Shown here in pieces: positions 13,901 to 28,900 of a DNA stretch of 64,000 nt; within the stretch, counting starts at the first letter, position 1; the number at the start of each line of letters is the position of its first letter. The notes under the pieces are model-generated. The model saw only the letters and a program-made list of their open reading frames with translations. It had not been told where the DNA came from and did not search any database. The position numbers and the translations under genes are program-made. The DNA is from Paragonimus westermani (lineage: Eukaryota > Platyhelminthes > Trematoda > Plagiorchiida > Troglotrematidae), in contig QNGE01002433.1 of NCBI GenBank assembly GCA_008508345.1, positions 1-64,000 on the forward strand, read 5' to 3'.

Positions 13901-16900
13901 TGACAACAGTGTGAGCGTAGCAGTCAGGTGTGTGGAACACATAGGTGGCGTTGAGGCAGCAGTCGTTTGCATTGACAGGTTCACTCCGTCTCACATATCG
14001 TTTGAGGTAGTCCAGATTCGAATTCATAATCGTATTATTTGGGTTGAGTGTAATATATGTGACTCACACTGGTACTTCGGTGCCATAAGGCCATACTAAG
14101 ATGTCTAAGTCTAGAGCTAAAAAGAAAGATGTGGAACTTCACTTATGAAACCCCAGTGTCTGAAATTGAACAATTCACTCCAAGGTTCCCACAATGCGGA
14201 CAAACACCAGTTGCAAGTGGGATTAAAACGACATCTGCGGGACAGCTTCTTTACCAATGTCACCAGTTGGAAGTAAACTCAATCAGCGGTCAATATTTAA
14301 CCTGTTGATTCCGATAAGTCGTTTTGCCTCCAATCTCTCCAGCCGGGTGCCTTGTAGGCAGAGGACTCCGGAATAGGCAACCGTTTCTAACCTACAAGTT
14401 GACTCCGTTTCAATTTGTAAAGTCACCAGTTGACCGCCTCACATCCCACACCATTGAGTTTGAGATTTTGCAGTGCACAATATGGTTAACCAAAATGTTG
14501 GTGTTCGGAATGGATGACCTGTCCATCCAAATCTTTGTTATCCGAGTTTGATTAAATCAACTGGGATAATCTTTACAGGCCAAACGCATTTTCTAATCTC
14601 CCGGATATCTAGTTACGGATGCTGTTATTCTCATGGTGAAACGCAATCATCAATAACCAAATCATCAGTACTTTTACTGTCCCCAACCTTTCGGTGGTTA
14701 CCCTTCTTGTCAATGAAGTAAAAGTGCTGTATGATCTTATAAACACACGTCTTATGGTCCCGATTCGGTATTTTGACTCATGTGGGACCGTTGGTAGATG
14801 TTACTTTAATACTCAGGTTGACGCTTTTTGCACTTTACTTGAGATCATCTTTCATTCCTCTTTTCTACGTGTTTTGTTTTCCTGTGGACTCCATGCGTCG
14901 TTGTGCACAGTTCTACTGAACGCCCAACTTTGACTGCAGTTTGGTTATATTAGCCAGAGCAGGTTTTGATGGTGTTGCACGTTCGTGTGTTTATAACTGC
15001 ACGCTCATTTGTGCACTACTGGCCTCATTTAGCTTCCGCCTATCATAAAAGAATGCAATCGGGCTTTTGCATTGTGTGGAGTCAAGCGGTGCATAACCCG
15101 TTTGGTTGAGCTGTCCTTAACAAGTGTTTGTACTTCTTATCAATATTGATCGTTTTACTTGTGATACATTGTACGCGCGTCTTTTTCCCCTCTCAGGTAC
15201 GCATTCCGGAGGCACGTCTGATCGGTGACGTATTTGATTTCGGTCACGTTCTAGTTAATGATGTGCAGCGGACAAATATTTCACTGTTCAATGACAATTC
15301 GTTTAATGTGAGTCCTATTCTCTTTTTCAGTCTGAGCCGTTTGCCAACCGGCTTCATGTGTTGAGAAGATCGGAAGAGACCCACAGAATGTGTTGCTCAA
15401 CCATGTCATTTGAAATACCGCCCACGAATGCTCACAAATTATTGAAATTACTTGAATCATATTGTACCCAGAGATGAGGTTAATTATCCAAATGTAATCG
15501 CGTGTTACTTAGAGTATCAGGTGGTTCTGTGTACGCGGTTTTCCGTGGCTCATTTTTAGCAATCCTGTTGTTGGGGCTGGCTACTGCTGAAACGATCGAA
15601 ATTGATGAAATGATATTACTGTTAAGTGGTGCTCTTAAAATATACTGATCGCAAAATTATAGCGGAGGCTCACTCGTCAATTGTAGTAGATTTTTAGTTA
15701 TCTTTTCGTACAGGATTTCAGGATACATATACGGTAAAGCGGTATGTCCAGACTCTGATGGACTGTAAAACGGCCACTTTCACATTTTCGCGATCTCCGT
15801 CTGCAGTTCGATAGCTTTCTTGCCCCTGTTGCCCCCTCTGTAGTGGTGACTGTCTCAACGATTCTTCTCTCGTTCCTTTCCACTCTTTTTTTATACATTG
15901 GACTGTTTCACTTTGCTGAAGTGAAGCAACGAAATTAAAGAAAAACTCGTTTATTGTGATGATCATGCTTTTTGTGTAACATCTGCCGTCAGTTTAATCT
16001 GTTCACTACAGGTTCATGTAACCTGCATAGGGTCAAATACGTTTTCTCCTCAACCCGTTAAGGCTGTGCAACCACTACCCCCGATCTTTTATGATAACCG
16101 ACTCATTGTTTTTTTACCAACTCGTTGATTTCGGTTGTCTCAACCATATTGTACTTGGTCGCTCCAGGAGAAACCGATCGATCACCAGTAACCCCTTCTC
16201 AGCCACACTCGCTATGGACAAAGTGATTACCTGCCGCTTTCTAGTGGTAATTCTCATCCAGTACATGATCACTTCCGTTATGTTGCAACCCACAAATATT
16301 AGACTAGTGTTGAAAAGTCGCGCATTCACGCGGAGATTTTCTTTGATTCCTTATCCCCCTCGCTTTCCATGACATAAAACCTGTCGCACACGTGGGAACT
16401 TTCTACTTCGCCACATGTTAGCCATTCCGTGCTGCTCTCTTTTTCACTGTATGCACAGTATGTGCTCATGCTGAAGGTGTGCATCTGTAAGTGGATAACT
16501 CAAGTGTACCCTCCAGCCGTGGTGTTGATGACATCAGTGTAATAATGATCCCACTAAACTCAATGATAGCATGCTGATGGGAAATTTAAGGTCGAAAGTG
16601 TTTTATCGATGGCATAAATTTAGTGGAAGTTCATTATGCGCTCAGAGAAGAGCACTCTATAAGCCGTATGCTTAGTTAGGTCACATTCTGTGAGAGCAGT
16701 CGTTGCACACGCATCCAAACAATTCCCATGATAAGCCACAGATACAAACCCGATTTAGAGCTACATTGCACAAATGCTTAGCAAACCATATAGTTTCCTT
16801 CACTAGAGTTAGACTGCCAGCTGAGAAGCTGTGGTTTTCTACATATAGACCTTCAATTTGATGCTGAACGCCTTCATATCAGATTGTCAGTGGTTCGATG

Positions 16901-19900
16901 GCAATGACGGGTTCGAACTTTCGGTACCTTGACTCGTTCTGTCCGAGCTTAGATAGTCTCACATTTTCCACCTTGCGTACGACCACATGAGTCACGCGGT
17001 TGTAAACAGCTTGTGTGAAAAACCGATGTGTGAATTAACCTCTGCTTACTTTCATCGAATATATTTTAACTGACCGTTGTTTTTATTTTCTATTTCGGTC
17101 AATGCACTTTAGCAACCAAGTATTTGTCCTCAACAGCATTACTGCCAAATATTTTGCTGAGCATAGCCCATATTCGATGGGTTTGTCTCTTCATTGAGCG
17201 CTAGAATGATCTGTTCTTTGTACTTCCGTCAGTTAGATCTGCTTTTTGAACATTTTGCCTTCACAGGAGGTTCCTGCTCTATTCATGATCTAGGGACTTG
17301 CCCTGGAGCCTTCAAACAGCCATCCTAGTTTTCTGTTGATCATATCCTACTTTAGTTGAGCGTATTACATGAAAATAAACGTATTTTTGTGAGCCCGCCG
17401 AACGCTCTGTAGGTTGAATAGATGAACGCTTGTTACATCGGTTTTCATTCGTGCGATTTTATCCTCAATCAGTTACTACGATTCGCGATAACAAGATCTT
17501 TTTGTCATCTGGTCACTTTGACTTCAATTCACCAAGACAATTTTGACTGAACCGTCTTTCTTTCACTTTTAGACTGCATTTTTTGGAACGACTTTCTTAT
17601 CTCCTTACTGAGTAACTCATTTACGACTTATGCTCTTAATCTCAGATCCAGTAGAGTCCGTGTGTCAGTGGGGTTGTTAAAGTTGTGTACGGGGAATATG
17701 CAGCTCCCCAGTTTGCCTCAAGATCCTAAATAGCATTATAATTTAACGACGTAGGGTGACATAAGTTAACCTCTATTATTAATCGCATACTATTTACGTC
17801 CTCATACAATTTAAGATAGTTTCTTACTACAAATGTAAACTATTTTCCGTTCACATGAGTTCCTCCTTTATTTGTAGTTTCCTGTTTGAATTTCTACCCA
17901 CAGGTCATAGTGGATTGTTTTATGCTTTCCATCGAGTCATCCGACGCAGAAACATTTAATGGTCTGGATTTAACTTCTCAAAGTGCTTGTCCCTCCGTGT
18001 GCCATTTGACCCCCTCCATCCATACCTGTGTCAGTTGCATCGTAAGTTCATTGGATTCATACTGCGGTGTTTTGGAGTCATGTCTGTCATGCTCATTTCC
18101 TACGTCTGTCTACTAGTGTGTACTCCCGCTCCCTATAACTGGTTGGTCTGGCCTTTTTATTGCACCTTGTATTTGGATGTTTAGCTTACCCCAATGAGAG
18201 AGCCAAACACGGTCGCAGTCATAATAAACATCTTTGGACACAGCACACCATCATACCTCCCTGTTCATCTGCGTCCAGACGGGTGCATGTCCAGGTGTGT
18301 AGTAGTTGCGTGGGCACACATCCGACTGTTATGAGCATGTTTGGTGTTCAGTGGTCTCGTCGTGACTAACATGCGTGTATCCAACGGCACATGAGTCTGC
18401 GAGAAGCTAAACGATTTCTGGTGTTAACTGGTCGTATAAGATGTCGCAGACATTGTTAGATTATTCTTTGCGCAGACACAAAATCATAGGTATTTGACTG
18501 TCCGTTAAGATCTGAACATCCACTGCTTGATCGATTCCGTCCTTGTAAATCACCACTGTCTGTTTTACAGCCGAGCCGCCGACTGAGATCCTAGATTCTG
18601 CGTAATTGTGTGAGTTCTTTTCGATCAGATGTTGCACACGCTTCTCGGCTACACGATTGTGTATGACCAACACATGTCACCTCATATTTTCAGTAGGCGC
18701 ACGTATCCGACGCCTAGCTCATCACACAATATCACAGTGTTCTTCGACCACAAGTGTCTTTCGAACTGAATGCTTCCGACTTGGACTTAAGAGAAGGCAC
18801 GCCTCTATTGAGCAAACTACAGGGTGTTTTTGAATGATAGGGCTTCTGGGAACCTTGTTCCTCGTAGTCAGTATTTTCCGTCTTTATTCTTGTGAAGGGG
18901 GTTTGGTGACAGTTCGCTTACTATCCCACATCTTATCTCTTTACTCCGATGTGTGTAATCACTGTCATTCATGTTGCTGTTGGCACCTATCACCACGGTT
19001 CTGTTATGTCGAACACGTATTAATCCAGAAGAGGCCTGAACCCTCATTTTTGCCGACGCTGTGGAACCAGTTCACGAACAGTCTGGGCATGTTGATCTAA
19101 TATCCTATCCTCACACGAATAATGTCCATCGTCTATAGGGTGTTCCGGTTTATGTTTTTTTGGAATGGCAGGGTGTGGGGATGTGTATCGTAAACGCACA
19201 ACTAACAACCTGCGTGTTTTCGACATCGCCTTTCCAATCGAAAGCTCAATTTCATGTTGCTACTTGATTTTGGTTCTGTCAGTCGTATATACACAGCCAC
19301 ACTAATGTAGTACCGGTCATTTCGAAGGCCGATATCTTCTTTTTGCATTGGAAATTGGTTTTGTGCTATTGATTACGCATTTCATCAACAACGGCACCTC
19401 CGTGGTTACGAGTGCTATGTGGAGAGCCCCAGTTTAGAAGCGAAAAGGGAGAGGGAGTTGGTTCAATTACTAAAATTTATGTCCAGCTGCCTACGTCTTG
19501 CAATCAGACGAAAAACTGCAACAAACTCTGGAACACGGACACTTTTCCTTGGTTCGGTCACCCAACCGGCTTTCTGAGACTTTGTGCATCGCAGATAAGT
19601 CCGGAGTCGTCCCATCCTTCCATTCCTCACATCACATGTCATACAGTCTCCACAGTTTGCGCAAGTTATACTCACTGTTCCTATCTGCGCAGTCACCGGT
19701 CCTACAGCCCTCTTTTACTTTCAAACGGTTGACAGCACCTGTTTGTGGATGGTATTGTTTTATTTGGTACTTCTACGGGTGACATGTTGATAGTGTTGAA
19801 TCGATTGAATGATGTGATTAGCCTGAATGATATTCGCTTTGTATCCCCAAGGTGTAAAGTAACATTGCATCACTTGGTTCGTCCTTGAGGGAAGGCCGCT

Positions 19901-22900
19901 CAGACTCGGCTTTCCCGACATGCATAGTGACCTGTACTATTGCTGACGAGGCTTCTACAAGGATAGCGAAAGTACGTAGTGCGTTTGTTAACCTTTTTCA
20001 TTTTCGACATCCCAAAGAAATGCGATTGTCGATCATGGACGGAGTTTGCAACGCGTGTGTGCGTTCAATTTTGCCCCATGGAAAAGTGAACTGGTCCATT
20101 CGTTTGGGAAATGCGCACATGCCTTCAGTATTCGATCACTGTTGTTTGTCATTTAGCCTGTGTGAATTGAGTTGATTGCGTATGCAACTCGATAGTCCTT
20201 GGACGCGTGTTTGTTAAATGTGCAGATTTGCGACCAACAGCCGAGGTAGTGAGAATGCATTTTTCGCTGTTTGTGCCATATGCTTCGTATGCGGAAGGAA
20301 GGAGTTCCTGTTGCATTTGAGTTGCTGATGGTTGGTGGAGCTTGCAATTTGGCCAGGTGTTAGAATGATCTTTGTCCATAGAAACGTGACCACACCGCTC
20401 TGGGAGGTTTGTAGGTGTTCCCATATTAGGGGTTCACAACTTTTCAAATGGTTTGTTGGGAATGCTGTCGCACATTGCAATTTGTCAAACTTGATAACGG
20501 GCCCGTGTCTGTGGTGATGTTGATCGTTTTTTCATGAATCACCATTATCCTTTTGTCTGCGTGTATTTGTGTTTTGTTTATCAGTCTGCTACTGCATAGG
20601 ACGCCGTCGATTTCAGCGGCAGTCCGAACCATGTTACCTACGGGAGAGACTCAGTGCGTAAAACACTGATTGTGACGGAGTTTTATTTTGGTGGATCTGG
20701 GAGACGTCTTTCTTGTGGCGTTCTCTGCTACATTTTATATTGTGATATTGTCTCATTGGCAACGACGTTCGTGTTAACGTATACGGTCATCCCTTGTGTG
20801 CTGTTTTGTTTCTAGGGTCGGAATCTGTAGTAACATTGCCTAAGAAATGGGTGTTTTTTTGGGTTGTTTGTTCATCCTAGGAAGTTTTTTAAACCGTTTT
20901 TTTCTTCAAAGTTCATCCTGTGTCCTGGGTAAATCAGACCCTTTAAACAATTTTTTACATCCTGAGCGGTGAATTTTCAACATCTCGCATACTCAGGTAT
21001 TCAGCGCATGGTGGACAGTACACTATATATATGTGCATCACAAAGTAATGATAATAACCGTGAAATTAGAAGAAAGTTTGGGAACGGTCGTAGTTAGTAT
21101 CAATTGTGAGAAAACCCAATTTCGTGGTCAATTCAAGATTAAGAAACCTGGGTCTACATAGAAGTCGATCTAAATAAACAACGGTGGTAGAGCAGTGAGA
21201 CTGAGTGCATGTAAATAAATGTTGACACCGAGATCTAGTGAAAGATGTAGAATTACGTTTAAAGTTGCTCTAATAATAAGGCGGGTTGTACCAGAAAATG
21301 TTATGCGTGTTATGAACTGTTAAGAAGCGATGAACTCAACAAATTGCTTACGGGGAATACAATTGTAGTGTTATAGATGTTTTAAATATCTGGCAAAAAT
21401 CATATTCCTTTGACAAGTAATCGGAGAACAGCTGATAAGAAATGCATTCCGTGGAAATTCCAGTAACATGAAGTGACGGTGTCGTGTCATTATTCAAAAT
21501 AATCCATAGATATTCAGCAGAATGTAGTTGGTCTAAAGATTCACTGTTTACGTAAAGTTGGTATGTATTATGAGGTTTTTCATATTGGTTTCCCTTGGTA
21601 TTTGAACACTGCAAATTAAGAGATAAGTTGCGGAGCTCTGACCGGGTTGGTAATTTGGATGATTCGTCCGGCTGGGCGGGAGGAGAAACTTTGGCCTGGC
21701 GTTGGAAATCCAACATCAAACCGTGTGCTTATTTTATTGCAAGTGTATGGCCGCCAGGTGACATGGATGCGACAAAGTGTTAACAAGAAAGAGGAAGGGA
21801 TTGTATTCTACAGAACTTCAGAGCCAGTGATGAATGACGGTGAGGCTTGATCATTGAACGGAGTAACTTGACCTCTATCTGTAAAAGAATCGCAGAACCA
21901 AATGTGCATGATATCGGGCTAATTTTGACCGTTCTTTTTAGTAGAAATTATGGTACTTGTCATCCTATAACTGTCCGCAATATTGTATTGTCTGAAACAC
22001 TGAGCGAATAGCTCAGCTAGAGGTTGCCATAAAAAATTTCGCACAAACTTTATGAACGATCGGTGATAAGCCATCTGATCTGTTTACTTTGTGAACTCTA
22101 ACTGAAAGTAACTGCGCTCTCATTTGGGCAGACGAATCAGTGGATGAAAAAGCTAGATGTGACCTATTCATTGTCCTGTTTAAATCACGCATGAGCTCTC
22201 CAATGTCGTCTGTTGTTCTGTCGGCGAAAGTGTTCAGTCCACTCAGCCACTCCCTGATTTATCAGATCGCTCGGCATCTTTTATCACCCGTTTATGTTTT
22301 GTATACAGAATTCAACCGGTTTATCTCACATCTGGTTGACTGAAATACGTTTCACGATTGAACAGTCCTTTGGTTTATGAGCCTTTCTTCGTTCCTACGA
22401 AATCCTCTGAGGCATAGAGAAGAAAATCTGCCCATACAATCAAGGACTTTTTCCAATGAGCGTTAGCTACTTAGCTGATCACTTACGATCGACGAGTCAT
22501 CGTGAACAAACAGACTCAAATCAAACGTAATTATTCGAAGTCCACTGCAGTTGTCGGGGAGGCACTGCTGAATTCTGATTCTGGGACCTCCGCAACGGTT
22601 GATGAGCTTGTGGCGTATCCTACTGTAAACTGTAAGAGAGATTCACGATAGTGTGACCAACACCTACCAACTGTTGTGCGCCTCTGGACTGAAGAAATGT
22701 GTGTTGTTAAGGCTAAATTGTAGTATGACTTCAGACGTTTAGAGAATGTCACAATACTGTACAGACCGCGTACTACGAGAAAAGTGATGACGAACCGGTT
22801 GAAGTCATTGAGTAAGGATTTGTCAAGGGTGTCCAATAGATCTAATGAAAAGCAAGGCAGCTGGGAGGTAGGCAAACATTACGTGCCGCAACTGAACGGA

Positions 22901-25900
22901 AACCACCTTACAACCCGGACTTCGACTCAACGATTATGCGGCTCCCAAAAACATTCTAATGAGTCAACAGACCTCACGAACTCACAGTGTGCGTCACTGA
23001 TCTAAGCAACATCAACACAACGCACTGTGTAAAACTCGGGCCGATCCGAATGATAAATGAATGTCTGTGCTGTTACGCTTTCGATGTGCAACCCTCCACC
23101 GTGCGCAGTTTTTTAACATTCCTCTTCGGTTTTTGACAAACTCCACTCAGTTTATTCTTAATTGCCTTACCAAGAGACAGAAATTGTGAGGACTCCGGAA
23201 CACATTATTTCAAGTGTTCGCCAGGGTATTTCAGTATAATGCCACTTACACGGTAATAATGATTAAAACAAAGTTTGCAAGGACTCCTCAATGTAGGTAA
23301 ACTGCGATGAAAATTTTTGCTCGACTAAATTTGAAGACCCCTTAGGGTAATATGTTTATCCACCCAGATTACTGACTTAGCAGGCACTCGTTTAAGTGTC
23401 TATTCGTTCTTCGTACCGTTTTTGTCCTCCTGTCTGCTATGTACCGATATAACTTTATTTTGTCTGTTGTATGTGTAACATGTTTCTGCGTTCCAGAAAA
23501 ACGTGCCTGCTCACTCTAATCTCACCTTGGAGGTTCATTGGGGTGGCTTCAACGTTCCAGGGAAAGTAACAGGGTTGATCATACTGCGAACGGCATACCA
23601 TGTGAGTGATGTGTTGAATTAGTCTCTTTACGTGGTAGTTAGTTTTGTGTAAACTTTCGTTTGTATTTTCTTCTAAGCATTTAAACTGTTTAACTGAAAG
23701 ACCGTGTTCCGAATGTAATGTGTTCATGATACCAATAGTTGCTTATTGACACATACTAGAGAAGGTGACGTATGGGTGAACGGTGTAGGAACTTTCCTGT
23801 TTGTGCCGCTGATTACAAGTCGCACTCTCTGTGACTACGTCTCCAGCGGGGAATGTACGTTGAGTCAGTGGTAGCCAGCCTCGTACCCACTTGATTCGGG
23901 TCTCAGTCAAATGCGCATATATCCGTTTTCGGTCACTCCCATGTATATGAATTATTTGGGAAGATTAGAACAACTCACGTAGGTCGTTAGGTGTAACAGT
24001 TACAGACGAACCAAAACATGTGGGATGGGCGTGAGTTTATCTGTATATACATGAGAATGATCACGTGCTCGTCGTTGTCAAGATATTGGTGGTTGTTTAA
24101 ACTTCAAGTGATTTGTGGATAATTGACTAATGGAGATTGAGGTTTCGCATGAGCTGCGCTTGCGAACACATACGTGGATTATAGAATTTGTTAACAGTAG
24201 TGTATGTCGTTGTCAACAGTCGCACCTTGTCTCAGCACCAAGTCACTGCTTGATCGCCATTCTGCCTCTTTCGGCTTACCCTGCAACTCACTGCAGACCG
24301 CGTGATGGCATTCCAGAGATATCCCTGAGGATAATAATTCGCGGACTGACAGAATTGATCGGATTATTGTCCTCGAAGTTTCGTTATCCTGCACTCATTG
24401 TCCAGATAATTGTTTCATCAAACACGAGTTGTCGTGTGCAAACGGCGACTGATTATCGGCCTACACCCTTCATTCAAATGTGTCATTTCACAGTCATTGG
24501 CTCCACAGAAAATTTCAAATTTCACCACTTTCTCAGGTATCATTCTTGACCAAGTTGAGAAGGAAGGCTGGTAATAGTTATCCTTTTTCAAACACCACAG
24601 ATGCTCGAAATTGAGCTTAGGAAATTTGAGGGCGCTTGCTCATCACGATCCCTATAGACATGAAGTTTGAATAGATTGTTATCGGATATACTCTTGTTCC
24701 CCAGATAAAACCAGAGAGCAGGTTCTATCAACGTAACTGATTGCCTGATGAATGCCCAAGAAGACTTGCATCAGGGCCTCAGTAACCGTAGTTGTTTGCG
24801 GTCTTGGGTCGTCATCTCGTTGGTCTCTAGGCTGTTAAATGTGACACCTCTGACGTCACTAGCCCATCGTGAGCATTATAACTCATCTTGTAAGCGTAGT
24901 CCTTTTTGACGCTTCATGTTCCCGGACCTATGCACTCGTTATTGAAACCCGCAACGAAAATGTTTGTGCTAATTAGTCAGCAAATAAAGACGCAAAATGA
25001 GGAACCACTGAGTTTCACAGCATCACATGTGCAAACATATTTCTGAAACGTCGCTGAAGTGAAAACAGGAGAAGACATCAGAGACAATACGGTTCGTAAG
25101 TTCAAAAAGATTTCTCTTTAGTAAACTCCACATCTGCGATTCGGTGCCTTAAATTTGAAAGTTGTTCAGTCTTATGAGAAACATCTCTTTATTCTGAAGT
25201 GTGCTTGTATGACCTCACCAAAGAGAACAAAATAACCAGGGAGTAATACCTAGCTGCTTAGATCATTGTGAAGGGGCATCTGCAACGTCAAATTTACCCT
25301 TGAAATCGAGGAGGAAATCCAGATACCCTTTCTAGATGTTAGACTCACTAGGGGTGACAATGGGTCTCTCTCCGGACGCATTTCCCGAAAAACTTGGATT
25401 GGTCAGTTATTGCACTTCGCACCAATCGCATACAAACGCGGGGCTGACGCAAGCATTCCCAACCACTCGACTCTTGACCAGCCCTCACAACTGGGTTCTT
25501 ATCTCTACCCTAAAATGGGGTGATGTGCCACTCCTCATGGGACAGCGCATGAAGGCAGCACTAAATTGCACCTGTATTCATTGTGCTGCACTGAATAACT
25601 CCCATCCCTTCAACTCTGAGAAAGGATGTGGTGCTCACATTTGCTGTTTTGGTGATGATGTAGAGCTCGTACTTTGTAAACACTATTCGACTGAAGTGAG
25701 GGTTACAAAATCCGAATTATCCATGTTGCTGACCTCATATCAGACCTTGTAGGACTGTTTCCATTACACCAATAAGCCTGCTCTTCTACTGTTTTTTGTG
25801 GTGGTGGTATTTTACAAAACTGCATTTTTTAAATCCCTCATTGTCTTTAAAACATTACAGCACGTAGTGATTACCACGTAGGCAGCATAGGTGTGTTCTC

Positions 25901-28900
25901 CAGACAGAATAGTCTAAGATACCGATAACCCTCCGCCGTCAATTGCCATTTTCCCGTCTTTCTGGCACACAACGCTATTGGAAACGGGAGGGGCTGACGT
26001 CTGTAATTGTTTGTTTTCGAAACTGTGTGCTCAATTTAATTACATTGCATTTCTTATCTCTCATTTTCTCTTCATGGTAGTGTCAGAGTCTGGTCAGTCA
26101 TGTCCGTCGTTGATATGACGGTTGGTCACATCCACATTCTCATTAGAAGTTGACGCTGATATATCATCCCAAATGGATTGCGCAGCATTCCTTGTGGTTC
26201 CGCCTGCTCATTCGATGTGGACCGTAGGGATTAAAAATAAGTCGAGTTGTTACAGTTTGTCTCTAATTATTCTAAGGCTAAGCTGAGGACATGTTTTATG
26301 ACATCGTTAGACGCTAACATCTCTGTGCTACTGTTCCACCGTAACGCATAAAGAATTATCACTGTGTGAGATCCACTTGGTAGTCCGCCAGCTCGGTTAA
26401 CAGTTTGCCTCGCTACCTGGGCACTCATAACCCCACGTTCTCTGATTGGAAATTTTTGAGACCTTACCTGCTCATGAGGTTCTGTGGTGTGAATGTTCTC
26501 TTACTGTATTATCTGTGAACTACTGAGTTACTGATGCGGAACGACCATCACCGCAGGCAAGCACCTTACTTCAACATGCCACTAGGTTATTTGCCTAAAG
26601 TGTGTTACCATGTTTGTGTTATTCGTCCTGGTTCACATGTGGGTTTCATCGATTAAGTCTTATTTGTGTCTTTTCTTTTGTTTAAGCTTCGAAATTTAGG
26701 TATCCGTATTAACCACTAACGCTCTTATGTTGATCATGCTGATGAAGACCCATAAAGTTGATTACCACCCGGTTGTTCATCCTCAGAGATTTAAATGTAT
26801 ATTGGACTTACTACCATACAGTGTGTAGTCGATGTTGCTACTAAGTTGTCTCAAATGCACTGTTTCCCTTCGAATTCCTTGTGTATCTGAGAGTCCTTCA
26901 TAATATTTTCCTCCTGTTTTTGTCAGAGATTTACTCATCTTTTCCGATTTTTCGTTGGTGTCGGTGAGTTGTTGATGATTCCAAATCGCATTGTGGTGGA
27001 TGGTCTTTTTCCGGTGAGTTCTTTCACTTCTTTGTCACTGTTCAGTTTTACACATACTTGCACATGCATGCGTTACTGTTCTCTCTCTCGACTTCATTGC
27101 ATTGTTAAAGCTCTTAGCATCATAGTCCGATTCTCCAAATTATATGTTGCACATTACACTTTGCATATTGTCTCGTCATTGGGGAACATTGAAGACAAAA
27201 TGTGCAGCGCTCATGTGTTTTTAAAAAAAGTGAGTTTCATTTGCTTCTCACATACGTTATATATTGCTCTTGAAACCCCGTTAGTGAAGTATGTCAATAT
27301 GCCGTGGCTGAATGTGATGTGCTATGTGTTGACGTTAGTGTTCGGTGCTTTACTACCAGAAATTCGATTGAGATGGTTGTACACTGTATAGACCCGAAAT
27401 TCAGTCTTCATGGAAATATTGGTGTTGTTGTGTGATATCCGATCGTTGGATCCACTGCACATTAGACTGATTTCCTGGGCACTTTTAAAGTGCACAACAT
27501 CTGACCCAACTGGTCACCAGAACCTGTTGTGAAAAAGATTGGAATGTAATCGACCATTGTGCACGTCCCCTACCCGTGATCTTGAGAAATACCGTCTCGT
27601 GCTTATTCTTGACACTGTGCGTCCGTGTTGAAACACGTTGACACTGCGTTAGGAGCAGGTCACACGGTGCATGCTAAGGTTGGTCCAAGCTGAATCATTT
27701 TGGTTTAGTTGTGGAATTTTGAAAAACCTGTTTGGTAAGTACAGTTCTGATCGTCACGAAGTGCATAATGCTGCTTGTCATCTTAGAACAATCCTCTGTC
27801 GTTTGACCATCACTCTTCGTTTTTTGAAGACTGACAAAATGCGAGGGCGACGTTACATCGGAAGAAATCGCAGATAGTGGCTGAGTGTGATTCACATGCG
27901 AAGTAATTGTTTCTTTCTCTATTGTGGAGGGGTGTAAAAACCTCTCTTGAATAAAGACACAGTTTATGCTATTTTCTTTCTCAATATTCTCTTACGAAAA
28001 CCGCCTAATATAGTTGGCCTTCGTTTCGATCGAGAAATGTACATTTTTTAAAATGTATGCTATCAGTGGTAGTTTTGAGAATCTCAAAAATTGTACTGAG
28101 GCGACTGCGACTCCCTCAGCTGTGTTTGCGAATCACTGGGCCTCAGACGCGACTGACCTGTGATTCACCTCCAGCGATTGTATAGTTTATAGGGCTCTCG
28201 TTAAAGCTTTGACTCTTTTCGGTCTGCGCGCCGGCTTTCGTGGATTCAGGTTTCATAATTAGACCGGCGTATCAGTACTGACTGCACTGTCCTTGGGAAC
28301 TGTCACTGAATCGGAATGATAAGGAACGGCATGGTGACAGTGGTTGAAAATAGCTGCAGAATTGACCTTATCTCATTTGCATTCCGAACCCTAGAAGCCA
28401 GCCTTGGGAAATCGTAACAGTGGCATGTACCATACACTCAACAAAGTTAAGCATTAAATCATTTTAAAAGTCGAGGGTTTTGTTTATGCCCGACATCGGG
28501 CTCGGATGTACCAGAACGGAATCCTACAGTGATCCTTTTAAATGCTAATTTTATCCTGCGGTTTTGCAACTAGAGTCCTGAGAACGTTACCGAATAACAG
28601 CAAATGGTACTCACCTTTCAGGATCTAAACGAAGCATTCTTGCTAAAGTTTCAAACATTGTAGGTTTCATTATGTTTTGGTTTGACGATCAGTTCTGCCA
28701 ATGCTGTAACTGGTACGGGACCTGCGGAAACGTTTCCACTGTTAATTTACTTTATCGAACAGTTGTTGAGCCTATCCTTTACTGCAGGTGAAAATATCAA
28801 TTTTTAAGGCAGAGTTTCACTATACTTGCACTGGCTTACTTCACTAAATCGAAATATTGCTCCTCATGTGGCGATTTCGTGCATATCAAACTGCCTACGG

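Larger units (their letters stand above)
18042..23496. other. Intron 6
   Basis: About 5.5 kb. It contains the 99-bp direct repeat copy at 19808 and a LINE reverse transcriptase scrap to 20160. The rest holds unrecognised short frames, including a 114-codon minus-strand frame at 22531-22875 with no motif. Confidence 0.6.

Noticed and set aside
22531..22875. 114-codon minus-strand frame
   Set aside because: No family motif and no partner exons; its position within a long intron makes a chance frame likely.
23845..23905. Sequence with loose tRNA A-box and B-box resemblance
   Set aside because: No acceptor stem can be formed and the B box is off consensus.
24130..24549. 139-codon plus-strand frame
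   Set aside because: No motif, no splice-phase fit with the TMEM131-like exons, and no similarity to the Penelope fragment downstream.
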